The notes under the pieces: generated by a model | The model's database searches: none | Told to the model about the DNA's origin: nothing | What the model saw: only the letters and a program-made list of their open reading frames with translations | Program-made: the position numbers and the translations under genes | Assembly: GCA_017694915.1 (NCBI GenBank) | Contig: JADIMF010000073.1 | Location: 1-44,604 of the forward strand | Direction: 5' to 3' | DNA length: 44,604 bases | Source of the DNA: Candidatus Ornithospirochaeta stercoravium | Lineage (GTDB): Bacteria > Spirochaetota > Spirochaetia > Sphaerochaetales > Sphaerochaetaceae | Part shown: piece after piece, positions 16,426-25,276 of the stretch | Position numbering within the stretch: the first letter of the stretch is position 1 | Layout: each line of letters begins with the position of its first letter

Positions 16426-17466
16426 ATGAAAACCGCAGTGATGAAAGCCATAGGCAAGATAGAACTGGAAGAGCGTGAAATACCTCAGCCGAAAGAAGGT
16501 GAGGTCCTTATAAAAATCGGATATGTCGGTATCTGCGGCAGTGATGTGCATTATTTCGAGACAGGAGCGATAGGGGATTTTGTTGTAAAGCCTCCTTTTG
16601 TTCTTGGTCATGAAGCAGCCGGTACTGTCGTTGCGCTTGGTGAAGGCGTTGATTCTCTGAAGATAGGGGACAGGGTAGCAATGGAACCGGGAAAGACATG
16701 CGGTCACTGCGAATTCTGCAGAACCGGACGTTATAACCTCTGTCCTGATGTCCAGTTCTTCGCGACACCTCCGTATGATGGAGTATTTCAGGAATATGTC
16801 GCTTATGATGCTTCAATGTGCTTCAGGCTCCCTGACAATGTTTCTCTCATGGAAGGCGCATTGATAGAACCGCTTGCAGTTGGTTTTCATGCGGCGAATC
16901 AGGGAGGCGCTCATATTGGGCAGAAGGCTGTCGTCTTCGGTTCCGGTTGTATCGGCCTCATGTGTCTCCTTGCTCTGAAGGCTGAAGGTGTTACAGAAGT
17001 GTATGTCGTTGATGTGATTGATAAGAGGCTTGAAAAAGCAATGGAACTTGGAGCCGCTGGCGTCATAAACAGCAGTAAGGAAGATGCCGTGGAAAGAATC
17101 ATGGAACTTGCTGGAGGTTATGGTGTGGATCTTGCCATAGATACGGCAGGTGCAGATGTGACAATCAATCAGGGGATAAGAATGGTCAAACCAGGTGGGA
17201 CCATTGTCTGTGTCGGATACAGCAGATCAGGAAAGGTCACTCTCGATATGAGTGTCGCCTTGAATAAGGAAATCACATTCCGCACTGTATTCCGTTACAG
17301 GCATATATATCCGATGGCGATTGCCGCGGTCTCATCTGGTCTTATAAACCTCAGGAATGTCGTCACGGATACTTTCACTCTCGATGAGATACAGGAAGCT
17401 ATGATGAAGAGCGTCAATGACAAGGTTAATATAGTGAAAGCCGTCATCGAGGTCGCTGGGGAATGA
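16426..17466 (+). CDS. Zinc-dependent polyol dehydrogenase (sorbitol/xylitol dehydrogenase-like)
   Basis: Medium-chain dehydrogenase that would oxidise a sugar alcohol to a ketose with NAD+. 346 residues. Catalytic zinc ligands are visible in GICGSDVHYFE and LGHEAAG. A structural zinc site is GKTCGHCEFCRTGRYNLC. The Rossmann motif is VFGSGCIGLMCLLAL, with an acidic residue after strand 2 (VVDVIDKR) favouring NAD over NADP. The ribosome-binding site is AAAAGGAG and a TAGAAT -10 lies upstream. It overlaps the Nudix gene by 4 nt (ATGA). The divergent sugar kinase and downstream isomerase suggest a small sugar-catabolic cluster; the exact substrate is not readable. Confidence 0.88.
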   Translation: MKTAVMKAIGKIELEEREIPQPKEGEVLIKIGYVGICGSDVHYFETGAIGDFVVKPPFVLGHEAAGTVVALGEGVDSLKIGDRVAMEPGKTCGHCEFCRTGRYNLCPDVQFFATPPYDGVFQEYVAYDASMCFRLPDNVSLMEGALIEPLAVGFHAANQGGAHIGQKAVVFGSGCIGLMCLLALKAEGVTEVYVVDVIDKRLEKAMELGAAGVINSSKEDAVERIMELAGGYGVDLAIDTAGADVTINQGIRMVKPGGTIVCVGYSRSGKVTLDMSVALNKEITFRTVFRYRHIYPMAIAAVSSGLINLRNVVTDTFTLDEIQEAMMKSVNDKVNIVKAVIEVAGE

Positions 17467-17897
17467 GAAGTGTCCGAGTCAGTGCCGCTGTCATAAGAGA
17501 TGGTGATAAAATCCTTGCCGCTGAGCGAGGCTATGGTGAATACCGAGGCTTCTGGGAGTTCCCGGGAGGAAAGAGAGAAGAGGGCGAGAGCGGTGAAGAT
17601 GCAATCATAAGGGAAATAAAAGAAGAGCTCGGTGTGACGATAGAAACCGATGGATTTATTGCCACTATCGAGCATGATTACCCGGATTTTCATCTTATCA
17701 TGGACTGCTATTATGCTCATGTCGTTGAAGGTGTCATAAAAGCAAATGAACATATGGCTCTCAGATGGATTTCTGTCGATGAAATAGAGGGCCTTGAATG
17801 GCTTCCTGCAGACTGGAAGGTTCTTCCTTTTGTCAGGGAAAAAGCTATGCATCTGGAAGATTCTGAGCTAAACTCAGAACATATCCAAAAGAGGTAA
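17463..17897 (+). CDS. Nudix hydrolase, MutT/8-oxo-dGTP diphosphatase-like
   Basis: Predicted to hydrolyse oxidised or otherwise unwanted nucleoside diphosphate derivatives. 144 residues. A complete Nudix box is present: GGKREEGESGEDAIIREIKE followed by ELGV, fitting GX5EX7REUXEEXGU. The preceding FWEFPGG is typical of MutT. The C-terminal part (LRWISVDEIEGLEWLPADW) matches MutT/CTP pyrophosphohydrolase-type proteins. It is translationally coupled to the dehydrogenase by an ATGA overlap. Its place in a sugar operon may be incidental. Confidence 0.88.
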   Translation: MRSVRVSAAVIRDGDKILAAERGYGEYRGFWEFPGGKREEGESGEDAIIREIKEELGVTIETDGFIATIEHDYPDFHLIMDCYYAHVVEGVIKANEHMALRWISVDEIEGLEWLPADWKVLPFVREKAMHLEDSELNSEHIQKR

Positions 17898-17904
17898 AAA
17901 AGGT

Positions 17905-19323
17905 ATGTTAGTTGATACAAAAGCAAGGGTAGGTGTTTTCTCGATTGCACTTGGTGCATATCTTCCGCAGTTTCCATCACTGGTTCCTGAATTCAAGGCG
18001 CAGTATGAGGCTTTCAAGAAGACTCTGCCTGATACGGTTGAAATCATAGACGGTGGTATGGTCACCACGAAAGAGCAGTCCCAGGAGGCTGGAAATCTTT
18101 TCCGTGCAGCTGATGTCGATCTTGTCATCATGCAGCTTCTTACATATGCCACATCATATAATATGCTTCCGGCAGTGAAGGATCTCGATGTTCCTGTCAT
18201 TCTCGTCAATCTTCAGAAACTCAAGGCTCTCGATTATGATCATACCGATATCGCATCCTGGCTCGGAGAGGGCTATGCTTGCGGCGCAGTAGGCGAGATG
18301 GCTGCTGATCTCAACAGATACGGAAAGAGACATGCGGTCATAACCGGTGTTGTCGAGGGTGGCGATCCTGAAGCTCAGAAGGAAATCGAGGACTGGTGCA
18401 GGGCTGCACAGGTCAGGAGGAGATTCCGCGATACGAACATCGCGCAGATCGGAAGACCGTATCCTGGAATGATGGATCTTTATATCGATGAATCGAATCT
18501 CTACAGGAGAATGGGCCTTTATACAAAGCAGTTCGACTGGGAGAAGATGTGGGCGATTGCAGATAACATCACAGATGAGGATGCAATCCGCAGCAAGGCT
18601 CAGGACATCATCGACACATTCGATATCGAGGGTGGCGGCACTGTTGAGAAGGTCTGGGATATGGCTAAATATGTCGTCGCTTTTGAGAAGTGGGTCAAGG
18701 AAGAGAAGCTTGGTCTCATTGCATCTCACTACGATGGATTCGCGACAGGCAAGGCTGGCGTTCTTGACAGCATGCTTATTCCTGCATTCTCGATGCTTAT
18801 CAAACAGGGAACTGCATGTGCTGTAGAGGGTGACATGAAGGTTGCTATGGCGATGAGCATCATGAAGACAATCTCAGGAACAGGTCAGCTTGCTGAGATG
18901 TACTCTATAGATTTCAATGAAGACATTGCAATCATCGGTCACAGCGGCTCAGGAGATGCTGATATCTCAAGCAAGAAGCCGACGATGAAGATCGTGAAGG
19001 TATTCCACGGAAAGACAGGCGGCGGTTATCTTACCCAGTTCTATCCACACCTCGGACCTGTCACATATCTTGCAATAACACAGGATGGTGATGGTCACTT
19101 CAAGTTCATCGCGGCAGAGGGTGTGAATGAGGACGGAAAGATCCTTTCCTTCGGAGATACGAATATGAGAACACGCTTTACCTGCGGTGCGAAGGAATTC
19201 GTGACACGCTGGAGCGAGGCAGGTCCTACTCATCACTTTGCAGCTGGTTCCGGTCGTCATATCGATACGATCCTCAAGGTCGCGAAGATTCTCGATGTGC
19301 CTGTTGAGATAATCACAAGGTAA
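17905..19323 (+). CDS. L-arabinose/L-fucose isomerase family protein
   Basis: Predicted metal-dependent aldose-ketose isomerase, 472 residues, in the range of AraA (about 500). Family features seen are the N-terminal flavodoxin-like region (VGVFSIALGAYLPQFPSLVPEF; LVIMQLLTYATSYNM), GRPYPGMMDLYIDE, AVEGDMKVAMAMSIMKTISG and a C-terminal THHFAAGSGRHIDTI, which contains the His expected at the metal site. It is more divergent than true AraA, and no araB or araD is nearby, so another substrate is likely. The start follows AAAAAAGGT. Seven nt after the Nudix stop, so in the same operon, with a terminator hairpin after it. Confidence 0.85.
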   Translation: MLVDTKARVGVFSIALGAYLPQFPSLVPEFKAQYEAFKKTLPDTVEIIDGGMVTTKEQSQEAGNLFRAADVDLVIMQLLTYATSYNMLPAVKDLDVPVILVNLQKLKALDYDHTDIASWLGEGYACGAVGEMAADLNRYGKRHAVITGVVEGGDPEAQKEIEDWCRAAQVRRRFRDTNIAQIGRPYPGMMDLYIDESNLYRRMGLYTKQFDWEKMWAIADNITDEDAIRSKAQDIIDTFDIEGGGTVEKVWDMAKYVVAFEKWVKEEKLGLIASHYDGFATGKAGVLDSMLIPAFSMLIKQGTACAVEGDMKVAMAMSIMKTISGTGQLAEMYSIDFNEDIAIIGHSGSGDADISSKKPTMKIVKVFHGKTGGGYLTQFYPHLGPVTYLAITQDGDGHFKFIAAEGVNEDGKILSFGDTNMRTRFTCGAKEFVTRWSEAGPTHHFAAGSGRHIDTILKVAKILDVPVEIITR

Positions 19324-19341
19324 TAGGTCCAAAACAGATGG

Positions 19342-19366
19342 ATGCCGCTTTCGGGCGGCATTCTTT
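19342..19366 (+). terminator. Terminator after the isomerase-like gene
   Basis: ATGCCGC - TTTCGG - GCGGCAT followed by TCTTT, 18 nt past the stop codon. It separates the isomerase from the permease. Confidence 0.7.
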
Positions 19367-19433
19367 ATGCAAAGGCATGTCATTTTTATTGTCACTCCTT
19401 TCTCTTGTCGATATCATCACAGGGGGGAAAAAG

Positions 19434-20543
19434 ATGCTTGCTTTCATCAGAAGAGAAATTGTATTTGTCATTGCAGCTGTTGCCGCAGTAATTACGGCTT
19501 TCTTCAATCCACCATCAATGGCATGGATTGAAGGTATAGATTTCAGAACACTTGCGCTTCTTTTCTCGCTTATGGGTGTTTCGGAAGGACTCAAGAGCTC
19601 CGGATTCTTCGATGCAGCTGCAGGCAGGATGATGAAGAGCTCCGGTAGTTTCCGTACCCTGTCGTTCCTGCTTGTCGCGATAGTGTTCTTCTCTTCGATG
19701 TTCTTCACGAACGATGTATCGCTTCTGATGTTCGTCCCGTTTACCATGATGCTCTTCGATAAGGAGAAAATAGAAGAGAAATATATCATAAGGACGGTTG
19801 TCATTGAGACGATTGCGGCAAATCTCGGATCGATGACGACTCCTGTAGGCAATCCGCAAAATCTCTATATCTGTTCATTCTTCAATGTGGATGCCCCATC
19901 ATTCTTCGCAGCCATTCTCCCGTATTCAGTTGTATCTGCGTTGCTTATCGCGCTTCTATGCCGCTTGTTCCTGTGGAGGAAGGGAAGCATAACCGAAGAC
20001 GAGAGGGAAGTGAGGAAGCTCGACAAGGAAAGGACGCTTCTCTATCTTTTCTTCCTTTTCATTGCGATGCTTTCCGTGTTCCATGTAATTGATTGGAAGC
20101 TTCTTTTCATATCGGAACTTGTCATCCTCATTATCTTCGACAGGAAGATACTCCAGAGAATCGACTACATCCTTCTTCTTACATTCGTGGCCTTCTTCAT
20201 ATTCAGCGTGAATCTCAGAAGCATCGAAAGCGTCAGGACTTTCATCGAATCCCCTATGAGAAACCAGCCTGTGCTTTCCTCTGCTCTTGTATCGCAGATC
20301 ATAAGCAACGTTCCAGCGGCAATACTCCTGTCTCCATTTACCGATGATTTCAGGGGAGTGCTTATCGGAACAGATATCGGAGGCCTTGGAACACCTATCG
20401 CATCACTGGCATCCCTTATTTCGATGAAATTCTATTTCAGGAGGAAAGAAGGAAGAAAAGGAAGCTATATACTCCTTTTCACGGTACTTAACTTCGCTCT
20501 TCTTGCCGTTCTTTTCCTCATGTCATGCCTAATGCTGGAATAG
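19434..20543 (+). CDS. ArsB/NhaD/CitM-type ion transporter (IT superfamily permease)
   Basis: Integral inner-membrane carrier, 369 residues with about 10 hydrophobic segments. Two family hallmarks are visible: the first-half motif FFTNDVSLLMFVPFTMMLF and the pseudo-symmetric second-half motif QIISNVPAAILLSPF, plus GSMTTPVGNPQNLYICSFF between them. These place it with anion permeases of the ArsB/SLC13 group. The ion cannot be inferred; the NPQN element is common to many uncharacterised members. The start is set by an AGGGGGG ribosome-binding site 7 nt upstream, replacing an earlier in-frame ATG that lies in the terminator. It overlaps the convergent purine gene by 15 nt at the 3' ends. Confidence 0.82.
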   Translation: MLAFIRREIVFVIAAVAAVITAFFNPPSMAWIEGIDFRTLALLFSLMGVSEGLKSSGFFDAAAGRMMKSSGSFRTLSFLLVAIVFFSSMFFTNDVSLLMFVPFTMMLFDKEKIEEKYIIRTVVIETIAANLGSMTTPVGNPQNLYICSFFNVDAPSFFAAILPYSVVSALLIALLCRLFLWRKGSITEDEREVRKLDKERTLLYLFFLFIAMLSVFHVIDWKLLFISELVILIIFDRKILQRIDYILLLTFVAFFIFSVNLRSIESVRTFIESPMRNQPVLSSALVSQIISNVPAAILLSPFTDDFRGVLIGTDIGGLGTPIASLASLISMKFYFRRKEGRKGSYILLFTVLNFALLAVLFLMSCLMLE

Positions 20544-22358
20544 CCTTATTCCAGTGAAGCACATTGTGATTCCGAGACTGCCAGCAGCTTTTATAACATC
20601 CTCATCCCTTACGGATCCTCCGGGTTCTGCTATGTAGCTTACACCAGAGCGTGCTGCCCTGATTATATTATCGCTGAAAGGGAAGAATGCATCGGATGAA
20701 AGCGAGACTCCTTTGATCGATGAAAGATATTCCTTCTTCTCATCCTCTGTCATTCTTTCAGGCTTTTCCGAGAAATACTCCTCCCAGTGTTCAACCACAT
20801 CGATTTCAGGATATGAAGAGAGATACTGCTCAATTGCATTGTCCTTGTCATTTCGGGACATTCCTTTCCTGAACGGAAGGGAAAGGACTTTATCTGCCCG
20901 CCTTAGAAGCCATCTGTCAGCTTTGTCTCCGGCGAGGCGTGTACAGTGTATTCTCGACTGCTGACCGGCTCCGACGCCTATTGTCTGTCCGTTGTATGCA
21001 TAGCAGACAGAGTTTGAAGCTGTGTATTTAAGCGCCAGAAGCGATACAATGAGATCTCTTCTTGCAGACTCAGGTATATCCTTGTTCTCTGTAACGATAT
21101 TGCTGAATGTCGTTTCATCGGGAATCCATATGTTTCTGTCTTCCTCCAGCGTCATGCCATACAGCGTTCTTATGTCCTTGCCTTCAGGGGTATAATCCTT
21201 GTTGATAAGGATTATGGGGTATGCGCCTTTTTTCTTCTTGCTGAGTATTGCAAGAGCCTCTTCGGTGTATCCCGGTGCTATGATTCCATCTGACACTTCC
21301 TTTGCAATAAGCCGGGCAGTGCATTCATCACATGTATCCGAGAGTGAGATGAAATCGCCGAATGAGGACATTCTGTCCGTTCCCCTTGCCCTTATATAGC
21401 TTGTTGCGATTTCAGAGAGTTCTTCATCCTCCTTGATGAAATACATTCTCCTTTCCTTCTCGGAAAGAGGAACTGATACCGCCGCACCGGATGGTGATAC
21501 ATGCTTGAAAGAAGCTGCCGCAGGCATTCCGAGCGCTGTTTTCAGATCCTTTACAAGAGCATATCCGCTGAGTGCGTCGAGGAAGTTGATGTATCCAGGC
21601 TTTCCGTTAAGCACAGTCACTGGAAGCTCTCGTCCTGTTATGGATATCGAGGCATCTTTCTGGTTAGGGTTGAGCCCATATTTGAGTTTTATCGTGTTCT
21701 TTATCTCGTTCTTATTTATTATCCTTGATTCATTTCCGACAAGAACGAACAGCGAAACCCTGTTATCTGCATCAAGGGAATCCCATATAGACTTTGAAAG
21801 CTTTTCCACATCCTCCTCGGAGATATCGAGAAGGGGAGGCATGCCTGTAAATGGCGATGGAGGGTTCCCATCCTCTTCATAGGTATGAATCAGGTGGATT
21901 TTCCCTGTCACTTGAGGATATGAGAACATTTCACGCTCAGCGTCCTCTTCTCCCTTTCTGACAATACCGAGAGTGAAACTTCCATCATTATTCATGATGC
22001 CTGCGATGCGCGGTGTGAAGATTGGTGGATCCGGTTCGTATGTGCACTTCGAGAGCGATGATAGAAGATCTTCATCATCATTGATTATCGTGTTCAGGTG
22101 ATTTCCGTTGGCAGCAATGAATCTACCATCTTTTTCCGTGAAGGCTTCATATACCGTGAGATCGGTATTTCCCGTTCCCTCATCTGTGAAAGGAAGAACC
22201 GAGAGCGTTTTCCCGTCAAAACGGAATATCCTGTTTCTCGAGCCTTTGCTTCTCCCCATGATTGCGTAGATGACAACTCTCTTTCCCGTCCGGGTCATTC
22301 CCATCCCTATGATTCTTCCCGGGTATTTCCTTGCTTTGAGATAATCGGTGGCTTTCAT
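20529..22358 (-). CDS. Fused IMP cyclohydrolase (PurO-type) - AICAR formyltransferase (PurH C-terminal type)
   Basis: Catalyses the last two steps to IMP. Residues 1-195 resemble archaeal PurO, not the usual bacterial PurH N-terminal domain: YPGRIIGMGMTRTGKRVVIY, GRSKGSRNRIF, NGNHLNT and IAGIMNNDGSFTLG. Residues about 205-609 are the PurH AICAR transformylase: KYGLNPNQKDA, NGKPGYINFLDAL, the catalytic Lys-His in ASFKHVSPSGAAV, ALKYTASNSVCYA, GAGQQSRIHCTRLA and SSDAFFPFSD. The order is reversed functionally (second reaction first), as in PurH. The start chosen (MKATDYLK) has TATAGT ending 6 nt upstream and no Shine-Dalgarno sequence, so a leaderless start is likely; an in-frame ATG at 22385 is the alternative. 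609 residues. Confidence 0.88.
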   Translation of the reverse strand: MKATDYLKARKYPGRIIGMGMTRTGKRVVIYAIMGRSKGSRNRIFRFDGKTLSVLPFTDEGTGNTDLTVYEAFTEKDGRFIAANGNHLNTIINDDEDLLSSLSKCTYEPDPPIFTPRIAGIMNNDGSFTLGIVRKGEEDAEREMFSYPQVTGKIHLIHTYEEDGNPPSPFTGMPPLLDISEEDVEKLSKSIWDSLDADNRVSLFVLVGNESRIINKNEIKNTIKLKYGLNPNQKDASISITGRELPVTVLNGKPGYINFLDALSGYALVKDLKTALGMPAAASFKHVSPSGAAVSVPLSEKERRMYFIKEDEELSEIATSYIRARGTDRMSSFGDFISLSDTCDECTARLIAKEVSDGIIAPGYTEEALAILSKKKKGAYPIILINKDYTPEGKDIRTLYGMTLEEDRNIWIPDETTFSNIVTENKDIPESARRDLIVSLLALKYTASNSVCYAYNGQTIGVGAGQQSRIHCTRLAGDKADRWLLRRADKVLSLPFRKGMSRNDKDNAIEQYLSSYPEIDVVEHWEEYFSEKPERMTEDEKKEYLSSIKGVSLSSDAFFPFSDNIIRAARSGVSYIAEPGGSVRDEDVIKAAGSLGITMCFTGIRLFQH

Positions 22359-22364
22359 GTATAA

Positions 22365-22370
22365 ACTATA
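22365..22370 (-). promoter_or_regulatory. -10 element of the PurO-PurH gene, 6 nt before the start codon
   Basis: Minus strand TATAGT, then ttatac, then ATG. A TTCATC lies 17 nt further upstream as a weak -35. The spacing makes the ATG the probable first transcribed codon. Confidence 0.45.
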
Positions 22371-22445
22371 GCTTCTTATTTCCATGCGATGAAGAGCTTT
22401 TCCTGCTATATCAGAAAATATATAATCACAGCGAGAGATTGATGT

Positions 22446-24794
22446 ATGACATTAGATAATCTAGCAATAGGTGAGAGTGCCAGGCTCATAACTGTTTCTG
22501 GAGATGCCGCTTTACGCCGTCATTTCCTCGATATGGGACTGACGCCTGGAACAATCGTTACGCTTATAAAACGTGCTCCGATGGGTGATCCTCTTGAGAT
22601 ATTCGTCAGAGGATATGAACTTACTCTGAGAAAAGAGGATGCCGCAAGGATAACCTGCGAGAAGGCCGAGGCTCCGAAAGAAGCATCGAAGAAAGCCGAG
22701 CATAAGATGATCAACCATCCTCAGGTCGGTGAACCCCATACCCATAAGCCTTCAGATAAGCCGCTTATACCGGAAAGCAGACCGATAACATTCGCGCTTG
22801 CAGGTAATCAGAACTGTGGTAAGACGACGCTTTTTAATCAGCTTACAGGCTCCAATCAGCATGTAGGAAATTTTCCGGGTGTCACTGTAGACAGCAAGGC
22901 GGGAAAAATCAGGGGACACGAGGATGCGAGTGTTGTCGATCTTCCTGGTATCTACTCGCTTTCTCCTTATACGAATGAGGAGATCGTTTCCAGGGATTTC
23001 ATCCTCAAGGCAAAACCCGATGGAATCATAAACATAGTGGATGCGACGAATATTGAGCGCAATCTCTATCTCACGATGCAGCTTATAGAGCTTGATGTTC
23101 CAATTGTAATCGCTCTGAATATGATGGACGAGGTAAGGGAGAACGGCGGTACAATCGATGTGAACCAGCTTGAGTCCTCCCTCGGTGTTGCTGTCGTTCC
23201 TATATCTGCGGCAAAGAATGAAGGTGTTGAGGAGCTTATAGAGCATGCAATACATGTTGCTCGCTACAAGGAAGCTCCCGGACTCAGGGATTTCTGTCCG
23301 GCGGAGGGAAATCCGAAGGACGTTGCAATACACAGATGCCTTCATGCAATCATGCATCTGATAGAAGATCATGCAAAGCGTTCTTCTCTTCCTGTAAGAT
23401 TCGCGGCTTCAAAGCTTGTGGAAGGGGATAAGCCGATTCTCGATTCGCTTTCACTCGATGATAACGAGAAAGAAACGCTTGAACACATACTCAAGCAGCT
23501 AGAGACGGAGAGCGGAACAGATAGAGATGCCGCTCTTGCCGATGCCAGATTCAGATTCATCGAGGATGTCTGTGAGAACAGCGTCGTAAAGCCTCACGAG
23601 TCAAAGGAAAGACTCAGATCGCTCAATGCCGATAAGATCCTGACAGGAAAGTATACCGCGCTTCCTGCTTTCGTTCTTATCATGGCGGCTGTGTTCTATC
23701 TGACGTTCGGACCTGTAGGATCTTTCCTGTCGGATCTGCTTTCTCTGGGAATAGACAAGCTTACGGCTGTCGTTGATGGTGCCTTGACAGCTTATGGTCT
23801 CAATCCCATCGTTCATTCGCTTATAATTGATGGTGTTTTCGCAGGTGTCGGAAGCGTTCTGTCTTTCATGCCGATCATAGTGGTCCTGTTCTTCTTCCTC
23901 TCGATTCTTGAGGATAGCGGTTATATGGCCCGTGTTTCGTTCGTGATGGATAAACTGCTGAGAAAGATAGGTCTTTCAGGACGTAGCTTTGTGCCTATGC
24001 TCATCGGATTCGGCTGTTCTGTTCCTGCGATAATGGCAACCCGAACGCTTTCTTCCGACAGGGACAGGAAGATGACGATTCTCCTTGTTCCTTTCATGTC
24101 ATGCTCTGCGAAACTCCCGATTTACGCGCTTTTCACATATGCGTTCTTCCCGAAACACGGTGCACTTGTCATGATTTCCCTTTATGTCATAGGAATCATA
24201 ATGGGAATCCTCTTCTCTCTTGTACTTAAGCATACAGGATTCAAAGGTAATCCTGTTCCTTTCGTGCTGGAGCTCCCGAATTACCGTATGCCATCGGCTA
24301 GAACAGTTCTTCAGCTCATATGGGAGAAGACAAAGGATTTCGTCACACGTGCGTTCACGATTATATTCGTTGCGACGATCATAATCTGGTTCCTGCAGAG
24401 CTTTGATACAAGACTTAATCCTGTTGCTGATTCAGCTGACAGCATGCTTGCCGCTATCGGATCGCTTATCAGCCCGGTATTCCGTCCACTTGGATTCGAT
24501 GACTGGAGAATCTCGACTGCTCTCATTACAGGTTTCACCGCAAAGGAGAGTGTTGTAAGTACGCTTACTGTGCTCCTTGGTGGTACAGCAAGTGCGATAA
24601 GCGCATTCTTCACACCATTTTCTGCTTTCGTGTTCCTTGTATTCACTCTTCTTTATACTCCGTGTGTTGCCGCGATTGCGACAGTCAGAAGGGAGCTTGG
24701 AAGAAGATGGGCGGTCGGTGTTGTTGTATTGCAGTGCGTGATTGCATGGTGTGCGGCATTCATCGTTCACCTTATCGGAATGCTTTTCATATGA
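22446..24794 (+). CDS. feoB: Ferrous iron transporter FeoB with fused FeoA domain
   Basis: Inner-membrane Fe(II) uptake protein, 782 residues. Residues 1-72 are a FeoA SH3-like domain (LDMGLTPGTIVTLIKRAPMGDP), joined by a Lys/His-rich linker (73-112) to the G domain: G1 GNQNCGKT (120-127), G2-region GNFPGVTVDSK, G3 DLPGIYSL, G4 NMMDE, G5 SAAKNEG. The transmembrane part has the gate motif GFGCSVPAIMATRT and PFMSCSAKLPIYALF, each with the conserved Cys, and ends in TPCVAAIATVRRE. FeoA is normally a separate gene; fusion is known in some anaerobes. A TATAAT lies 20 nt before the start. I did not identify a clear Fur or DtxR box. Confidence 0.96.
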   Translation: MTLDNLAIGESARLITVSGDAALRRHFLDMGLTPGTIVTLIKRAPMGDPLEIFVRGYELTLRKEDAARITCEKAEAPKEASKKAEHKMINHPQVGEPHTHKPSDKPLIPESRPITFALAGNQNCGKTTLFNQLTGSNQHVGNFPGVTVDSKAGKIRGHEDASVVDLPGIYSLSPYTNEEIVSRDFILKAKPDGIINIVDATNIERNLYLTMQLIELDVPIVIALNMMDEVRENGGTIDVNQLESSLGVAVVPISAAKNEGVEELIEHAIHVARYKEAPGLRDFCPAEGNPKDVAIHRCLHAIMHLIEDHAKRSSLPVRFAASKLVEGDKPILDSLSLDDNEKETLEHILKQLETESGTDRDAALADARFRFIEDVCENSVVKPHESKERLRSLNADKILTGKYTALPAFVLIMAAVFYLTFGPVGSFLSDLLSLGIDKLTAVVDGALTAYGLNPIVHSLIIDGVFAGVGSVLSFMPIIVVLFFFLSILEDSGYMARVSFVMDKLLRKIGLSGRSFVPMLIGFGCSVPAIMATRTLSSDRDRKMTILLVPFMSCSAKLPIYALFTYAFFPKHGALVMISLYVIGIIMGILFSLVLKHTGFKGNPVPFVLELPNYRMPSARTVLQLIWEKTKDFVTRAFTIIFVATIIIWFLQSFDTRLNPVADSADSMLAAIGSLISPVFRPLGFDDWRISTALITGFTAKESVVSTLTVLLGGTASAISAFFTPFSAFVFLVFTLLYTPCVAAIATVRRELGRRWAVGVVVLQCVIAWCAAFIVHLIGMLFI

Positions 24795-24798
24795 TTTC

Positions 24799-24828
24799 AA
24801 GGTCTCCGGAAGGAGGCCTTTCCTTTTT
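24799..24828 (+). terminator. Terminator after feoB
   Basis: AAGGTCTCC - GGAA - GGAGGCCTT (9 bp, one wobble, GNRA-type loop) followed by TCCTTTTT, 4 nt after the feoB stop. Confidence 0.85.
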
Positions 24829-24901
24829 CGATGAAACATCATGACTTCTGTAGGTGGGCAGGATATTGAAAGCAAAGCGGGGTATAAGATGCTTGTTTTC
24901 C

Positions 24902-24930
24902 TTGACCGCGTCTGGATACTAAATTACTTT
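24902..24930 (+). promoter_or_regulatory. Predicted leaderless promoter of the TrpR-like gene
   Basis: TTGACC, 17-nt spacer, TACTTT, ending 7 nt before the ATG at 24938. No Shine-Dalgarno sequence lies between, so transcription probably starts at the ATG. Confidence 0.45.
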
Positions 24931-24937
24931 TAATAGT

Positions 24938-25276
24938 ATGGCTATAGATAAGAAATCAAAAGCAGAGGCGATAGATAAGGTGAAGGAAGCTGAGCTTGCT
25001 TTCGAGGATATAATCAATGTGTTCACTTCTGTTGAGAATGCAGAGGATATGAAGGCACTCTTCGATGATATGTTCACCACAGCAGAGATAAACGACATGG
25101 TCACAAGATGGCTTTTGATGAAGGATATCTATACAGGAAAGCCTCAGAGAGCGATTGCAAAGGACAGAAATCTGTCGCTATGCAAGATAACAAGGGGCTC
25201 CAAGATGCTAAAAAAGGAGAACGGCTTCATGCACCGTCTCCTTTCTTCCAGATATGACGATCATATACACATCTGA
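24938..25276 (+). CDS. TrpR/YerC-YecD-like DNA-binding regulator
   Basis: Small (112 residues) all-helical protein of the Trp-repressor superfamily. The core is ALFDDMFTTAEINDMVTRWLLMKDIYTGKPQRAIAKD followed by NLSLCKITRGSKMLKK, which corresponds to the TrpR helix-turn-helix (LSxxTITRGSN-type). Members of the YerC/YecD branch are of unknown ligand; there are no tryptophan genes nearby. A faint inverted repeat (ACTA...TAGT) lies between the -10 and the start, where an autoregulatory operator might be. It ends immediately next to the convergent helicase gene, with no spacer. Confidence 0.82.
   Translation: MAIDKKSKAEAIDKVKEAELAFEDIINVFTSVENAEDMKALFDDMFTTAEINDMVTRWLLMKDIYTGKPQRAIAKDRNLSLCKITRGSKMLKKENGFMHRLLSSRYDDHIHI

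Noticed and set aside
16291-16707. N-terminal extension of the PfkB kinase by 139 codons
   Set aside because: It would cover the divergent promoter and the start of the polyol dehydrogenase, and the kinase fold begins at the ATG with a good ribosome-binding site.
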